NCBI RefSeq assembly: GCF_046845755.1
Contig: NZ_CP177357.1
Location: 2,728,001 to 2,792,000 of the forward strand
Source of the DNA: Rubrivirga sp046845755
Lineage (GTDB): Bacteria; Bacteroidota; Rhodothermia; Rhodothermales; Rubricoccaceae
Direction: 5' to 3'
Length of the DNA: 64,000 nucleotides
A program made the position numbers and the translations under genes. Below are positions 48,278 to 56,351 of the stretch, one piece after another (positions within the stretch are counted from its first letter, which is position 1; every line of letters starts with the position of its first letter). Below the pieces are notes generated by a model. It saw nothing but the letters and a program-made list of their open reading frames with translations, was not told the origin of the DNA and ran no database searches.

Positions 48278-48479
48278 CCGGTCGGGCGACGCCTCACCCT
48301 GCCGGCCCCGCTGCGCGGCATGGCCGCCCGGCCGCGCGGTCGAACCGAGCGCCCGATGGCCGATCCGCGGCGTTTTATGTCCGCTCTGCGGCGGTCAGAG
48401 CACGGCGCAGCCCCCCCCTATCCGCCTAGGTTTCAGGCCCCTGGGGACGTCCTGTTTCCGGCTCACACCCTCCACCTAC

Positions 48480-49415
48480 ATGTCCCGTACTGCCCACTTT
48501 CTCGCGCTTGCCTGCGCGGTCCTCTTCGTCGCGGCCTGCGACAGCAGCGCCCCGTCGGTGACGGCCGACGCCGTGCCGACCACGGCCGCCCCCGTCGACG
48601 CCAAACCGGCCCCTGAAGCTGACGACGACGCCGTGCGCGTCGGCAGCGACGCACTCCTCGCCGCCTCCGCAAGCGTCGAGCTCTCCGACGGCATCACGAC
48701 CGGGTCGATCACGTCCGGCGAGACCGACACGTTCACGTTCGAGGCCAGCGCCGGCGACGTCATCACGATCCGCGTCCGCCGTCTCACCTGCGACCTCGAC
48801 CCGATCTCTGCCATCTACTTCACGGAGGCGAACGGCTCCCAAACCTTCATCGCCGGCTCGGACGACGCGGTCGACGACGACTTCGGGTGCAAGTACGGCG
48901 ACCCGCTGTTCCAGAACCTCACGCTCCCCCTGACGGGGACCTACACGCTCGACGTCCGGTCGTACTTCGGGGACCCCGGCGATTACCAGATCGAGGCCGA
49001 GGGGATCCAGCCCCCCGACGCCGACGGCGACGGCGTCCTCGACGACGTCGACAACTGCCCGGCGACGCCCAACGCCGACCAGGCCGACTTCGACGGCGAC
49101 GGCGCCGGCGACGCGTGCGACGACGATGACGACAACGACGGCGTGGCCGACGCCGACGACGCGTTCCCGTTCTCGGACCTCGCCCCGACCGTGATGGTGG
49201 CCGGGGCCGACACGGGCGTGGGCAACCAGGTCCTCGACACCGGCGCCTCGTTCAACGACACGATCCTCGCGTGCGAGGCCGGGGCCACCTCCCACGGCGA
49301 CTTCGTCTCGTGCGTCTCGCACGCCACCAACGAGTGGAAGCGCGCAGGGCTGATCTCGGGCAACGAGAAGAGCCGGATCGTCCGGGCCGCCGCCCAGTCG
49401 GACGTGGGGAAGTAG
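48480..49415 (+). CDS. Lipoprotein with PPC domain and calcium-binding DxDxDG repeats
   Basis: The 311-residue product has a lipoprotein signal (FLALACAVLFVAAC, lipobox VAAC). Residues about 70-180 form a PPC domain (ITSGETDTFTFEASAGDVIT, LTGTYTLDVRSYFGDPGDYQ). Thrombospondin type-3-like calcium repeats follow (about 182-235; DADGDGVLDDVDNCPATPNA and DFDGDGAGDACDDDDDNDG). The final 80 residues include a short Cys-containing helical part. The repeats usually connect domains or bind outer-membrane sorting machinery; here no sorting tail is seen. A TAGGTTTC box (48427-48434) is 45 nt upstream. Confidence 0.82.
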   Translation: MSRTAHFLALACAVLFVAACDSSAPSVTADAVPTTAAPVDAKPAPEADDDAVRVGSDALLAASASVELSDGITTGSITSGETDTFTFEASAGDVITIRVRRLTCDLDPISAIYFTEANGSQTFIAGSDDAVDDDFGCKYGDPLFQNLTLPLTGTYTLDVRSYFGDPGDYQIEAEGIQPPDADGDGVLDDVDNCPATPNADQADFDGDGAGDACDDDDDNDGVADADDAFPFSDLAPTVMVAGADTGVGNQVLDTGASFNDTILACEAGATSHGDFVSCVSHATNEWKRAGLISGNEKSRIVRAAAQSDVGK

Positions 49416-49437
49416 CTCCGCCTTCCTGACCCCCTGG

Positions 49438-49470
49438 CGCCCCCGTCGGTCTCGGCCGGCGGGGGCGTTG
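49438..49470 (+). terminator. Hairpin terminator after PPC lipoprotein gene
   Basis: An 8-bp stem CGCCCCCG / CGGGGGCG (49438-49445 with 49460-49467), extended by partial inner pairing, is followed by TTGTG. The -7 box of the next gene begins 17 bp later. Confidence 0.65.
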
Positions 49471-49483
49471 TGCGTCCGGCCCC

Positions 49484-49491
49484 TACTTTCG
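49484..49491 (+). promoter_or_regulatory. Candidate -7 box TACTTTCG
   Basis: A TAnnTTnS match lies 23 nt before the ATG at 49515, just after the preceding terminator. Confidence 0.42.
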
Positions 49492-49514
49492 CTGACACGC
49501 CCCTTCCGGCCTCT

Positions 49515-50435
49515 ATGTCCGACGCCTGGCCCGCCCTCCCGCCCTTCGCCGACTGGCAACCGACCGCCGACGCGGTCCATCGGTGGACACAGATCGTGGG
49601 CAAGGTGCGGCTGGCGGGCACGCCCTGGGTCAACCACGCCTGGCACACTCCGCTCTATGTGACGGCGCGCGGGCTGTCGACGGGGCTGATCCCCGGGCCC
49701 GGGGTCGAGCTGGCGTTCGACTTCGTGGACCACCGGCTCGCGGTCTCGTCCACCTCGGGCGCGCAGTCGGCCGTCGCCCTGGCCCCGATGTCGGTCGCCG
49801 AGTTCGACCGGCAGCTCGCGGCAGCGCTGGCGGCGGTCGGCGCGAGCGTCGAGGTCTGGCCCCAGCCTGTCGAGATCCCGGGCGAGATCGTGCCCTTCCC
49901 CGACGACACCGCCCCACGACCGTATGACGCCGACGCCGTGACGGCGTACTGGCGGGCGCTCGTGGCCGCGCACCGCGTGATGACGGCGTTCCGCGCCCGG
50001 TTTATCGGAAAGGCGAGCCCGGTCCACTTTTTCTGGGGCGCCTTCGACTTGGCCGCGACGCGCTTTTCGGGCCGGACGGCGCCCCGGCACCCCGGCGGCG
50101 CGCCCAACCTCGCGGACTGGGTGATGGCCGAGGCGTACTCGCACGAGGTCTCGAGCGCCGGGCTGTGGCCGGGCGGCGGCGTCGGCGAGGCCATGTTCTA
50201 CGCCTACGCCTACCCCGAGCCCGACGGGTTTCGAGAGGCGCCCGTCGAGCCAGAGGCGGCGCGCTACGACGAGGCCCTCGGCGAATACCTGTTGCCGTAC
50301 GAAGTGGTCCGCTCGGCACCCGACCCCGACGCGGCCCTGCTGGCGTTCTTGCAGTCGACGTACCAAGCGGCGGCCGACGCGGGCGACTGGGACCGCGCGG
50401 CGCTGGAGGCCGACCTCCCCGCCGACGCGCGGTAG
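49515..50435 (+). CDS. DUF5996 family protein
   Basis: The 306-residue soluble protein begins WPALPPFADWQPTADAVHRW and contains WVNHAWHTPLYVTARGLSTG, SPVHFFWGAFDLAATRFSGR and the C-terminal EAMFYAYAYPEPDGF with YLLPYEVVR. These are the conserved blocks of DUF5996, a bacterial family without an assigned reaction; the His/Trp/Arg-rich motifs suggest a binding pocket. ATG 49515 starts at the usual position. Confidence 0.82.
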   Translation: MSDAWPALPPFADWQPTADAVHRWTQIVGKVRLAGTPWVNHAWHTPLYVTARGLSTGLIPGPGVELAFDFVDHRLAVSSTSGAQSAVALAPMSVAEFDRQLAAALAAVGASVEVWPQPVEIPGEIVPFPDDTAPRPYDADAVTAYWRALVAAHRVMTAFRARFIGKASPVHFFWGAFDLAATRFSGRTAPRHPGGAPNLADWVMAEAYSHEVSSAGLWPGGGVGEAMFYAYAYPEPDGFREAPVEPEAARYDEALGEYLLPYEVVRSAPDPDAALLAFLQSTYQAAADAGDWDRAALEADLPADAR

Positions 50436-50531
50436 CGCTCGCGGGCCGCAAACGGCGGCTCCCCCCGTCCGACCGCCCATCTCGACGCGCGCCAACACGC
50501 GCGATCCTCGGGGGTCGCCCGTTGGCCGCCC

Positions 50532-50539
50532 TACCTTGC
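50532..50539 (+). promoter_or_regulatory. Candidate -7 box TACCTTGC
   Basis: A TAnnTTnS match lies 19 nt before the ATG at 50559 of the M15 dipeptidase gene. Confidence 0.4.
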
Positions 50540-50558
50540 GCCGTCTCTCCCCGGACCC

Positions 50559-51509
50559 ATGCCCCGCTCCCCCGTCCTCCCGTGGCTGATCGCCGCCGCC
50601 GTCGGCGTGGCGCTGACGGCGCCGCAGGCCTGCCACACGAACGTGGGCGCGGCCCCGCCCGAGCCGCCCGCGCAGGCCGAGCCGCTCCCCGAGCCGGCCC
50701 CGCCCGTTCCGACGACGGCGACCGCCCGCTCGGCCGACACAACGTCGACCGTCGCCACCGACACGACCGAGCGCCCTCCCCGTCCGGATCTCCCCGACGG
50801 CTTCGTCCGCCTCCGCGACGTCGCCCCGGGGATCGCGCAGGAGATGCGGTACACGACGGCCTACAACTTTGTCGGGGCGCCCATCGACGGGTACCTCGCG
50901 CCCGAGTGCATCCTGACCGAGCGCGCGGCCCAAGCGCTGGCCGACGTCGCCGCGTCGCTGGCGGGGTCCGGGCTGGGGCTCAAGGTCTACGACTGCTACC
51001 GCCCCCAGCAGGCCGTGACGCACTTCGTCCGCTGGGCGAACGACCCCGGCGCGTTGGCGATGCGGGACGCGTTCTACCCCGAGGAGCCGAAGGGGCGCCT
51101 GTTCTCGCGCGGCTACATCGCCACGCGCAGCGGCCACAGCCGCGGCTCGACGGTCGACCTCACGCTCGTCCGCCTGCCCGTTGCGCGCTCGGTCCGCACC
51201 GACTTCCCGACGCCCGACGCCCCCCTCCCCCGCTGCGACCGCCCGTTGTCGACGCCGACCGGCCCGGACCTGCAAGGCGGCGGCCGGTTCTACGAGGGCG
51301 ACCTCGACATGGGCACGGCCTACGACTGCCTCTCCCCGCTCGCGGCGACCGACCACCCCCGGTTTAGCGGCGAGGTGCGGCGCAACCGCCAGCGCCTGCG
51401 GGCGGCCATGAGCGAGGGCGGGTTTCGGAACTACTCGAAGGAGTGGTGGCACTTCACCCTGCGCGGCGAGCCTCACACGGGGACGTACTTCGATTTCCCC
51501 GTCGAGTAG
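50559..51509 (+). CDS. Exported M15D (VanX/DdpX-like) D-Ala-D-Ala dipeptidase
   Basis: The 316-residue protein has a signal sequence (PVLPWLIAAAVGVALTAPQA), possibly of lipoprotein type with Cys at about 25, then a Pro/Thr linker. The catalytic domain spans about 75-316. It shows YDCYRPQQAV, the zinc motif SGHSRGSTVDLTL (SxHxxGxxxD) and EWWHFTL with the catalytic Glu and third zinc ligand. The family hydrolyses D-Ala-D-Ala dipeptides, usually for scavenging of wall material; without vanHA neighbours a resistance role is unlikely. It is probably active in the periplasm. Confidence 0.88.
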   Translation: MPRSPVLPWLIAAAVGVALTAPQACHTNVGAAPPEPPAQAEPLPEPAPPVPTTATARSADTTSTVATDTTERPPRPDLPDGFVRLRDVAPGIAQEMRYTTAYNFVGAPIDGYLAPECILTERAAQALADVAASLAGSGLGLKVYDCYRPQQAVTHFVRWANDPGALAMRDAFYPEEPKGRLFSRGYIATRSGHSRGSTVDLTLVRLPVARSVRTDFPTPDAPLPRCDRPLSTPTGPDLQGGGRFYEGDLDMGTAYDCLSPLAATDHPRFSGEVRRNRQRLRAAMSEGGFRNYSKEWWHFTLRGEPHTGTYFDFPVE

Positions 51510-51580
51510 CGGAGACTGCATCGCTCGCGGAGCGCGTGCCGTCGAACGTCTGTCCAGAGGAGGGCCGTGACGAGGCGAGG

Positions 51581-51715
51581 GCGTGTTATCCGAACGCGCG
51601 CCTGATAACGCGCAGAGGTAGGTGCTAGACGGTTGTGAGACAAGGGGGAGCCTCGTATCCTGCGAGCGTTATCCGGATCCGCGCCGCGCGTTATGCCGAG
51701 CTGGATCGGCATAAC
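51581..51715. repeat. attC-like zone of nested inverted repeats
   Basis: Three inverted repeats lie in series in lower-GC DNA. (i) GCGTGTTATC (51581) / GATAACGCGC (51613 end). (ii) GATAACGCGCAG (51604-51615) / CTGCGAGCGTTATC (51660-51673), with two unpaired bases GA in the right arm. (iii) GTTATGCCGA (51690-51699) / TCGGCATAAC (51706-51715). Repeat (ii) with its TAAC...GTTA ends, interrupted pairing and about 44-nt centre resembles an integron attC site, but the core sites do not fit GTTRRRY exactly. Confidence 0.4.
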
Positions 51716-51742
51716 CCCTGTTCTAAAGCCCTCACACCTCAA

Positions 51743-52108
51743 ATGCAGTTGAAACCGCTCGTCGGTTGGTTCTCGTTCTTGGAGGACCGAGGCTTTGAGG
51801 AGCCGCGCCTCATGTTCGAGGAGCCGGGGAACTACCCGTACGCTGTCTGGCGAGGTGGGCGGCGCGAGGTCCGGGTCAGCTTCCAGAACAAGTGGCCAAC
51901 GCTACAACTGGTGGACGCCGACGACACGACCGAGATCGAGCCGGACTTCTCGGAGTTGCCCGCCCTGAGCCAGGCGCGCGGTCTAGACCGCCGGCTGTTC
52001 CGCGTGCCGCTGATGTTCCGAAAGGAGGAGGTCCGGCGGGAGTGGGAGCAGGCCACGAAACAGCTTGCGAAGCGGATGGAGCACGCCGACTTCGTTCCTG
52101 CGCCGTAG
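51743..52108 (+). CDS. Small protein of unknown function, cassette-like
   Basis: The 121-residue protein is soluble and reads MQLKPLVGWFSFLEDRGFEE, later REVRVSFQNKWPTLQLVDAD and MFRKEEVRREWEQATKQLAK. No signal, membrane span or known motif is seen. The coding DNA is visibly less GC-rich than the neighbours, and it starts 28 bp after the attC-like repeats. Gene-cassette proteins of integrons are often of this size and type. The start is the first ATG after the repeats. The 234-bp gap after it shows no second attC-like repeat. Confidence 0.65.
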   Translation: MQLKPLVGWFSFLEDRGFEEPRLMFEEPGNYPYAVWRGGRREVRVSFQNKWPTLQLVDADDTTEIEPDFSELPALSQARGLDRRLFRVPLMFRKEEVRREWEQATKQLAKRMEHADFVPAP

Positions 52109-52312
52109 CCACCGGGCTGTAGAACCCGCGCTTGCAGGCCGACCGCCCCGCCGAGCGTCCTCAATCACCGAGGCGGTCGCGTATCCTCCGCTTGCCGACT
52201 GGCCCCGCCTCGGGGCGGCGGCTGAAGCGCGATCTGTTTACCGTGCGAGTGACGGAGATGTGGCCGTGAGCACCCAATCGAGGGGAGTCCGCGCAAGCCA
52301 GAGCCGGGCGGA

Positions 52313-52320
52313 TAGATTGG
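52313..52320 (+). promoter_or_regulatory. Candidate -7 box TAGATTGG
   Basis: A TAnnTTnS match lies 22 nt before the ATG at 52343. Confidence 0.38.
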
Positions 52321-52342
52321 CGGTCCACCCGCGCCCGTCGCC

Positions 52343-53404
52343 ATGCCCCTCTCTCGCCGCGACCTCCTGCGCTCCGGCGCCGCCCTCGGCGCGCTCGCCG
52401 CCCTGCCCCGGCCCGCTCGCGCCGCCGCGCCCGCCGCGCCCGCCGCGCCCGCCGCGCCCGCCGGCCCGGTCGTGCTGGCGACGTGGGACAACCGCCGCGC
52501 CGCCGCCGAGGCCTGGGCCGTTCTCCGTGCGGGCGGCTACGCCCTGGACGCCGCCGAAGCCGCTGCGCGCATCCCCGAGGCCGACCCCGACGACCACTCC
52601 GTCGGCCTGGGTGGCCGCCCGGACCGCGACGGCCGCGTCACGCTCGACGCGTGCGTGATGGACGAGCGCCACCGCTGCGGCGCCGTCGCCGCGCTCGAAG
52701 ACGTGCTCCACCCCGTCACCGTCGCCCGGATGGTGATGGAGCGGACGCCCCACGTGATGCTGGTGGGCGAGGGGGCCCGGACGTTCGCCCAAGCGCAGGG
52801 CGTCGAGATGGTGGACCTGTTGACGCCCGAGGCTGAGGCGCACTGGCGCGCGTGGCTGGACACCGCCGAGTACGCGCCGGCCGTCAACAGCGAGCGGCGG
52901 ACGGGGCACGCCGACGACCACGACACGATCGGCGTGCTCGCGCTCGACGCCGACGGCCGCGTCTGCGGGGCGTGCACGACGAGCGGGCTCGCGTACAAGA
53001 TGCGCGGGCGCGTCGGCGACAGCCCGATCCTGGGCGGCGGCCTCTTTGTCGACGGCGGCGTGGGCGGGGCCGTGGCGACGGGGCACGGCGAGGAGGTGAT
53101 CCGCGTGGCGGGCGCGAGTGCGGTCGTCGAGGCAATGCGGCACGGGCGCTCAGCGCAGTCGGCGGCTCGGTCGCTCGTCGAGCGCGTCGCGCGCGTCACG
53201 CCGGCCGACCCGGCGATGATTCAGGTCGGCGTGCTGGCGCTGGGGCCGAACGGCGAGGTCGGCGCGGCCGGGCTGCAGCCCGGGTTCGTCTACGTCGTCA
53301 CGCGGCCCGCAGGCACGGCACCGGACGCGGCGGGGACGGTGACGGCCGAGACGCCGGTCGACGGCGGGGTGACCTACACCGTCGAGGCGCCGTCGGTGCT
53401 GTAG
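52343..53404 (+). CDS. Tat-exported glycosylasparaginase (T2 Ntn-hydrolase)
   Basis: The 353-residue precursor has a twin-arginine signal (SRRDLLRSGAALGALAALPR) and a short Ala-Ala-Pro repeat before the mature domain. The alpha chain begins PVVLATWDNRRAAAEAWAVL and contains VTLDACVMDERHRCGAVAAL. The autocleavage site is ADDHDTIGVLALDADG, where the Thr after Asp becomes the N-terminal nucleophile of the beta chain. GRVGDSPILGGGLFVDGGVG and GHGEEVIRVA follow, as in known enzymes. The family cleaves the GlcNAc-Asn bond of glycoasparagines, so it would act in the periplasm. Tat export of this family is usual in Bacteroidota. Confidence 0.88.
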   Translation: MPLSRRDLLRSGAALGALAALPRPARAAAPAAPAAPAAPAGPVVLATWDNRRAAAEAWAVLRAGGYALDAAEAAARIPEADPDDHSVGLGGRPDRDGRVTLDACVMDERHRCGAVAALEDVLHPVTVARMVMERTPHVMLVGEGARTFAQAQGVEMVDLLTPEAEAHWRAWLDTAEYAPAVNSERRTGHADDHDTIGVLALDADGRVCGACTTSGLAYKMRGRVGDSPILGGGLFVDGGVGGAVATGHGEEVIRVAGASAVVEAMRHGRSAQSAARSLVERVARVTPADPAMIQVGVLALGPNGEVGAAGLQPGFVYVVTRPAGTAPDAAGTVTAETPVDGGVTYTVEAPSVL

Positions 53405-53483
53405 CGCGCGCTGCTGGCGAGGACGGGCCCTTGCAGGGGCACGCCCGCAACGTCTCCCGCGGACCCGCCGGCGCCCGGGGCGC

Positions 53484-53960
53484 TCAGTCGATGGGCATCG
53501 CGACGACCGCGAGCGCGACGGTCTCCGTGTCGAGGCAGTCGGGGTCGCCCTCGCACGAGGCCGCCAGGATGGTGTCGGGCACGTACTCGATCTGGACGCG
53601 GCGGCCCTTGATGACGTTCGTGTCGCAGACCGAATAGTCGGCGTGGACGGTCTCCGTGGCGCCGGTGTCGGTGCGGAGCGTGATGTAGCACGAGCGGTCG
53701 CCGCTCTCGATGTCGGTCACGACGCCGCGCGCCGGGACCGTCGTGCCGGCGACGGTGACGCGGGGCGGGCCCGTCGTGTCGGCCTCGGCACGCAGGTCCG
53801 GGTTGTCGATGGCCCCGAGGTCGTCGGTCTCGTTCGAGCGGACGTCGACCTCGCCGGCGCGCGCGGCCTCGGCCTCCGCCCCGGAGGTGTCGGAGGCGCA
53901 GCCGGCGAGGGCGAGAGCGAGGAGGAGCGGGCAGAGCCGCAGGGTCGACGGGGAGAGCAT
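53484..53960 (-). CDS. Lipoprotein of unknown function
   Basis: The 158-residue product has a lipoprotein signal (TLRLCPLLLALALAGC, lipobox LAGC), an acidic linker (EAARAGEVDVRSNETDDLGA) and a small beta-rich domain (about 65-158; VTDIESGDRSCYITLRTDTG, KGRRVQIEYVPDTILA). Four mature Cys could form two disulfides (SCYI, SVCD, SCEG, DCLD). I recognise no family. It is divergent from the SLC12-like transporter gene. Confidence 0.72.
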   Translation of the reverse strand: MLSPSTLRLCPLLLALALAGCASDTSGAEAEAARAGEVDVRSNETDDLGAIDNPDLRAEADTTGPPRVTVAGTTVPARGVVTDIESGDRSCYITLRTDTGATETVHADYSVCDTNVIKGRRVQIEYVPDTILAASCEGDPDCLDTETVALAVVAMPID

Positions 53961-54070
53961 GCGGTCGGGGGTCGAGGGTGGACTCTACGTCTCGGGCGGC
54001 GGCGGCGATCCCGCGCGAGCGGGGCACGCGGTCGTACCCTCTTCGGGCTCGTCCCCCGCCCCGCCCCGCC

Positions 54071-56266
54071 GTGCCCGTCCGTCCGCCCCGCGCCTCCGTC
54101 GTCACCGCCAGCCCGACGGGGCTCGGCACCTTCGGCGGCGTCTTCACGCCCTCGATCCTGACGATCCTGGGCGTCATCATGTACCTCCGGTTCGGGTGGG
54201 TGGTCGGGAACGTGGGGCTCGGCGGCACGCTCCTGATCGTCACGCTCGCGACCTCGATCACGTTTCTGACGTCGCTCTCGATCGCCGCCATCGCGACGGA
54301 CACGCGCGTGCGGACGGGCGGGGCGTACTACATGATCAGCCGGTCGCTGGGCATCGAGACCGGCGGCGCGGTCGGCGTGCCGCTCTACATCGCCCAGGCG
54401 CTGTCGGTCGCGCTGTACACGATCGGCTTTGCCGAGAGCGTCGCGCTCCGGTTCCCCGGCGTCGACCTCAAGACGGTCGGGCTGATGACGACGGTCGCCG
54501 TGGCCGTGCTGGCGCTGGTGTCCGCGAAGACGGCGATCCGGGCGCAGTACGTCATCATGGGCGCGATCGTGCTGTCGCTGCTGGCGCTCGTGTTCGGGAG
54601 CAGCGTGCCGCCCGCGCCGGGGACGGCGCCGGTCCTGGAGCGGGCCGGGTTCTGGACCGTGTTCGCCGTGTTCTTCCCCGCCGTCACCGGCATCATGGCC
54701 GGCGTCAACCTGTCGGGCGACCTCAAAGACCCGAGCCGGTCGATCCCCAAGGGCACGTTCGCGGCGGTCGGGGTGGGGTATGTGATCTACATGCTGCTGC
54801 CGGTCCTGCTGGCGGCGCGCGCGTCGACGGAGGACCTCTTGACGGACCCGCTGATCATGTCGCGGATCGCGATCTGGGGCGACTCGATCCTGCTCGGCGT
54901 CTGGGGCGCGACGCTGTCGAGCGCGCTGGGCAGCGTGCTCGGGGCGCCGCGCGTGCTCCAGGCGCTCGCGCGCGACGGCGTGCTCCCGTCGTGGCTCGAC
55001 TGGCTGGGAAGGGGCTCCGGCGACGACGACGCGCCGCGCCTGGGCACCGGCCTCACACTCGCGGTCGCGCTGGCGGCCGTGTGGTTCGGCGACCTCAACC
55101 TGATCGCGCCCGTCCTGACGATGTTCTTCCTGACGACGTACGGCGTGCTCAACCTGTCGGCGGCCGTCGAACGGTTTCTGAACAGCCCGTCGTTCCGGCC
55201 GACGTTCCGCGTGCCGTGGGCGCTGTCGCTGCTCGGCTTTATCGGGTGCGTGGCCGTGATGCTCTTGATCAACGCAATCGCGACGGCCGTCGCGGTCACG
55301 TTCGTGTTCGGGATCTTCCTGTGGCTGGAGCGCCAGTCGCTGGAGACCGCCTGGGGCGACGTGCGGCGCGGGATCTGGATGGCCGTCACGCGCGCCGGCC
55401 TCATGCGGCTGCGCGACGCCCAAGACGACTCCAAAAACTGGCGCCCGCACCTGCTGGTGCTCTCCGGCGCCCCGGCCTCGCGGTGGCCGCTCGTCGAGCT
55501 GGCGGCGGCGATCACCCACAACCGCTCGATCCTGACCGTCTCGACCGTCATCACGGCCGCGGACGTGACGCCGACGCGCGTGGCCGGGCTGGAGCGCCAG
55601 ATCCACGACTACCTCGCCGACCGGGCCGTCGAGGCGTTGGTCCGCGTGATCGCGGCGCCGGACCCGTTCGAGGGCGCCGAGCGGCTCGTCGACAGCTACG
55701 GGCTCGGCGCGTTCGTGCCCAACACGATCCTCCTCGGCGACACGCAGAGCACCGAGCGGCAGGCGCGCTACGGCCAGACCGTCCGCCACTTTTACGACAA
55801 CGCCCGCAACGTCGTCATCGTCCGCGACAGCGCGGCCGGCGGCTACGGGCGGCGCCAGCGGATCGACGTGTGGTGGGGCGGCCTCAAGGGGAATGGCGGC
55901 CTGATGGTGCTCTTGGCGTACCTCCTGTCGACGAGCCTGGACTGGCGCGGGAGCACGGTCCGCGTCCTGATGGTGGCGCCGAACGAGGCCGCCGCCGCCC
56001 AGATGCGGACCTCCGTCGGCGAGCGCCTGCGGCTGACGCGGACGGGCGCCGAGCTCGAGGTGATCCTGGCCGCCGACCGGCCCTTCGGCCAGATCCTGCG
56101 CGAGACGTCCGCCGACGCCGACCTCGTGATGCTTGGGCTGGCGCCGCCGACCGACGACGGCTTCGTGGACTACTACACGGCTTTGCGCGCCCGCACGGCC
56201 GACCTCCCGGCGACGCTCTTCGTGCTCGCCGCCGAGGACATCGCGTTCGGCGAGGTGCTGGAGTAG
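54071..56266 (+). CDS. SLC12 (cation-chloride cotransporter)-like APC transporter
   Basis: The 731-residue protein has 12 spans in the first about 440 residues. It begins TGLGTFGGVFTPSILTILGV and IMYLRFGWVVGNVGLGGTLL, the classic start of SLC12 family members. FFPAVTGIMAGVNLSGDLKD and PKGTFAAVGVGYVIYMLLPV follow. The soluble C-terminal part (about 460-731) matches the SLC12 cytosolic domain, which has a universal-stress-protein-like fold (WRPHLLVLSGAPASRWPLVE; DVWWGGLKGNGGLMVLLAYL). Eukaryotic relatives move Na+/K+ with Cl-; bacterial ones may move amino acids or cations. GTG 54071 is preferred; another in-frame GTG at 53978 would leave only 17 bp to the divergent lipoprotein gene. Confidence 0.85.
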   Translation: MPVRPPRASVVTASPTGLGTFGGVFTPSILTILGVIMYLRFGWVVGNVGLGGTLLIVTLATSITFLTSLSIAAIATDTRVRTGGAYYMISRSLGIETGGAVGVPLYIAQALSVALYTIGFAESVALRFPGVDLKTVGLMTTVAVAVLALVSAKTAIRAQYVIMGAIVLSLLALVFGSSVPPAPGTAPVLERAGFWTVFAVFFPAVTGIMAGVNLSGDLKDPSRSIPKGTFAAVGVGYVIYMLLPVLLAARASTEDLLTDPLIMSRIAIWGDSILLGVWGATLSSALGSVLGAPRVLQALARDGVLPSWLDWLGRGSGDDDAPRLGTGLTLAVALAAVWFGDLNLIAPVLTMFFLTTYGVLNLSAAVERFLNSPSFRPTFRVPWALSLLGFIGCVAVMLLINAIATAVAVTFVFGIFLWLERQSLETAWGDVRRGIWMAVTRAGLMRLRDAQDDSKNWRPHLLVLSGAPASRWPLVELAAAITHNRSILTVSTVITAADVTPTRVAGLERQIHDYLADRAVEALVRVIAAPDPFEGAERLVDSYGLGAFVPNTILLGDTQSTERQARYGQTVRHFYDNARNVVIVRDSAAGGYGRRQRIDVWWGGLKGNGGLMVLLAYLLSTSLDWRGSTVRVLMVAPNEAAAAQMRTSVGERLRLTRTGAELEVILAADRPFGQILRETSADADLVMLGLAPPTDDGFVDYYTALRARTADLPATLFVLAAEDIAFGEVLE

Positions 56267-56274
56267 ACAGAGGG

Positions 56275-56350
56275 ATGCGGAACGAGAAAGGAACGGAGGG
56301 ATGGGCAGAGTCCCCAGTCATTGGGTGCCGCACCCCTCCATCCCGCATCC
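56275..56350. repeat. Inverted-repeat spacer sharing a 16-mer with 14461-14476
   Basis: Between the convergent transporter and M28 genes, GAGGGATGCGG faces CCGCATCCCTC and GGAGGGATGGG faces CCCTCCATCCC, giving a long imperfect hairpin. The 16-mer GGAGGGATGGGCAGAG (56295-56310) is exact to 14461-14476. Confidence 0.5.
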
Positions 56351-56351
56351 C

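Noticed and set aside
50559..51509. VanX-like gene as part of a vancomycin-resistance cluster
   Set aside because: No vanH, vanA-type ligase or vanRS genes are adjacent, and the protein is exported, unlike resistance-type VanX.
53717..55789. A 690-codon open frame antisense to the SLC12-like transporter
   Set aside because: The product is His/Arg/Asp-rich without motifs; the transporter frame has conserved membrane segments.
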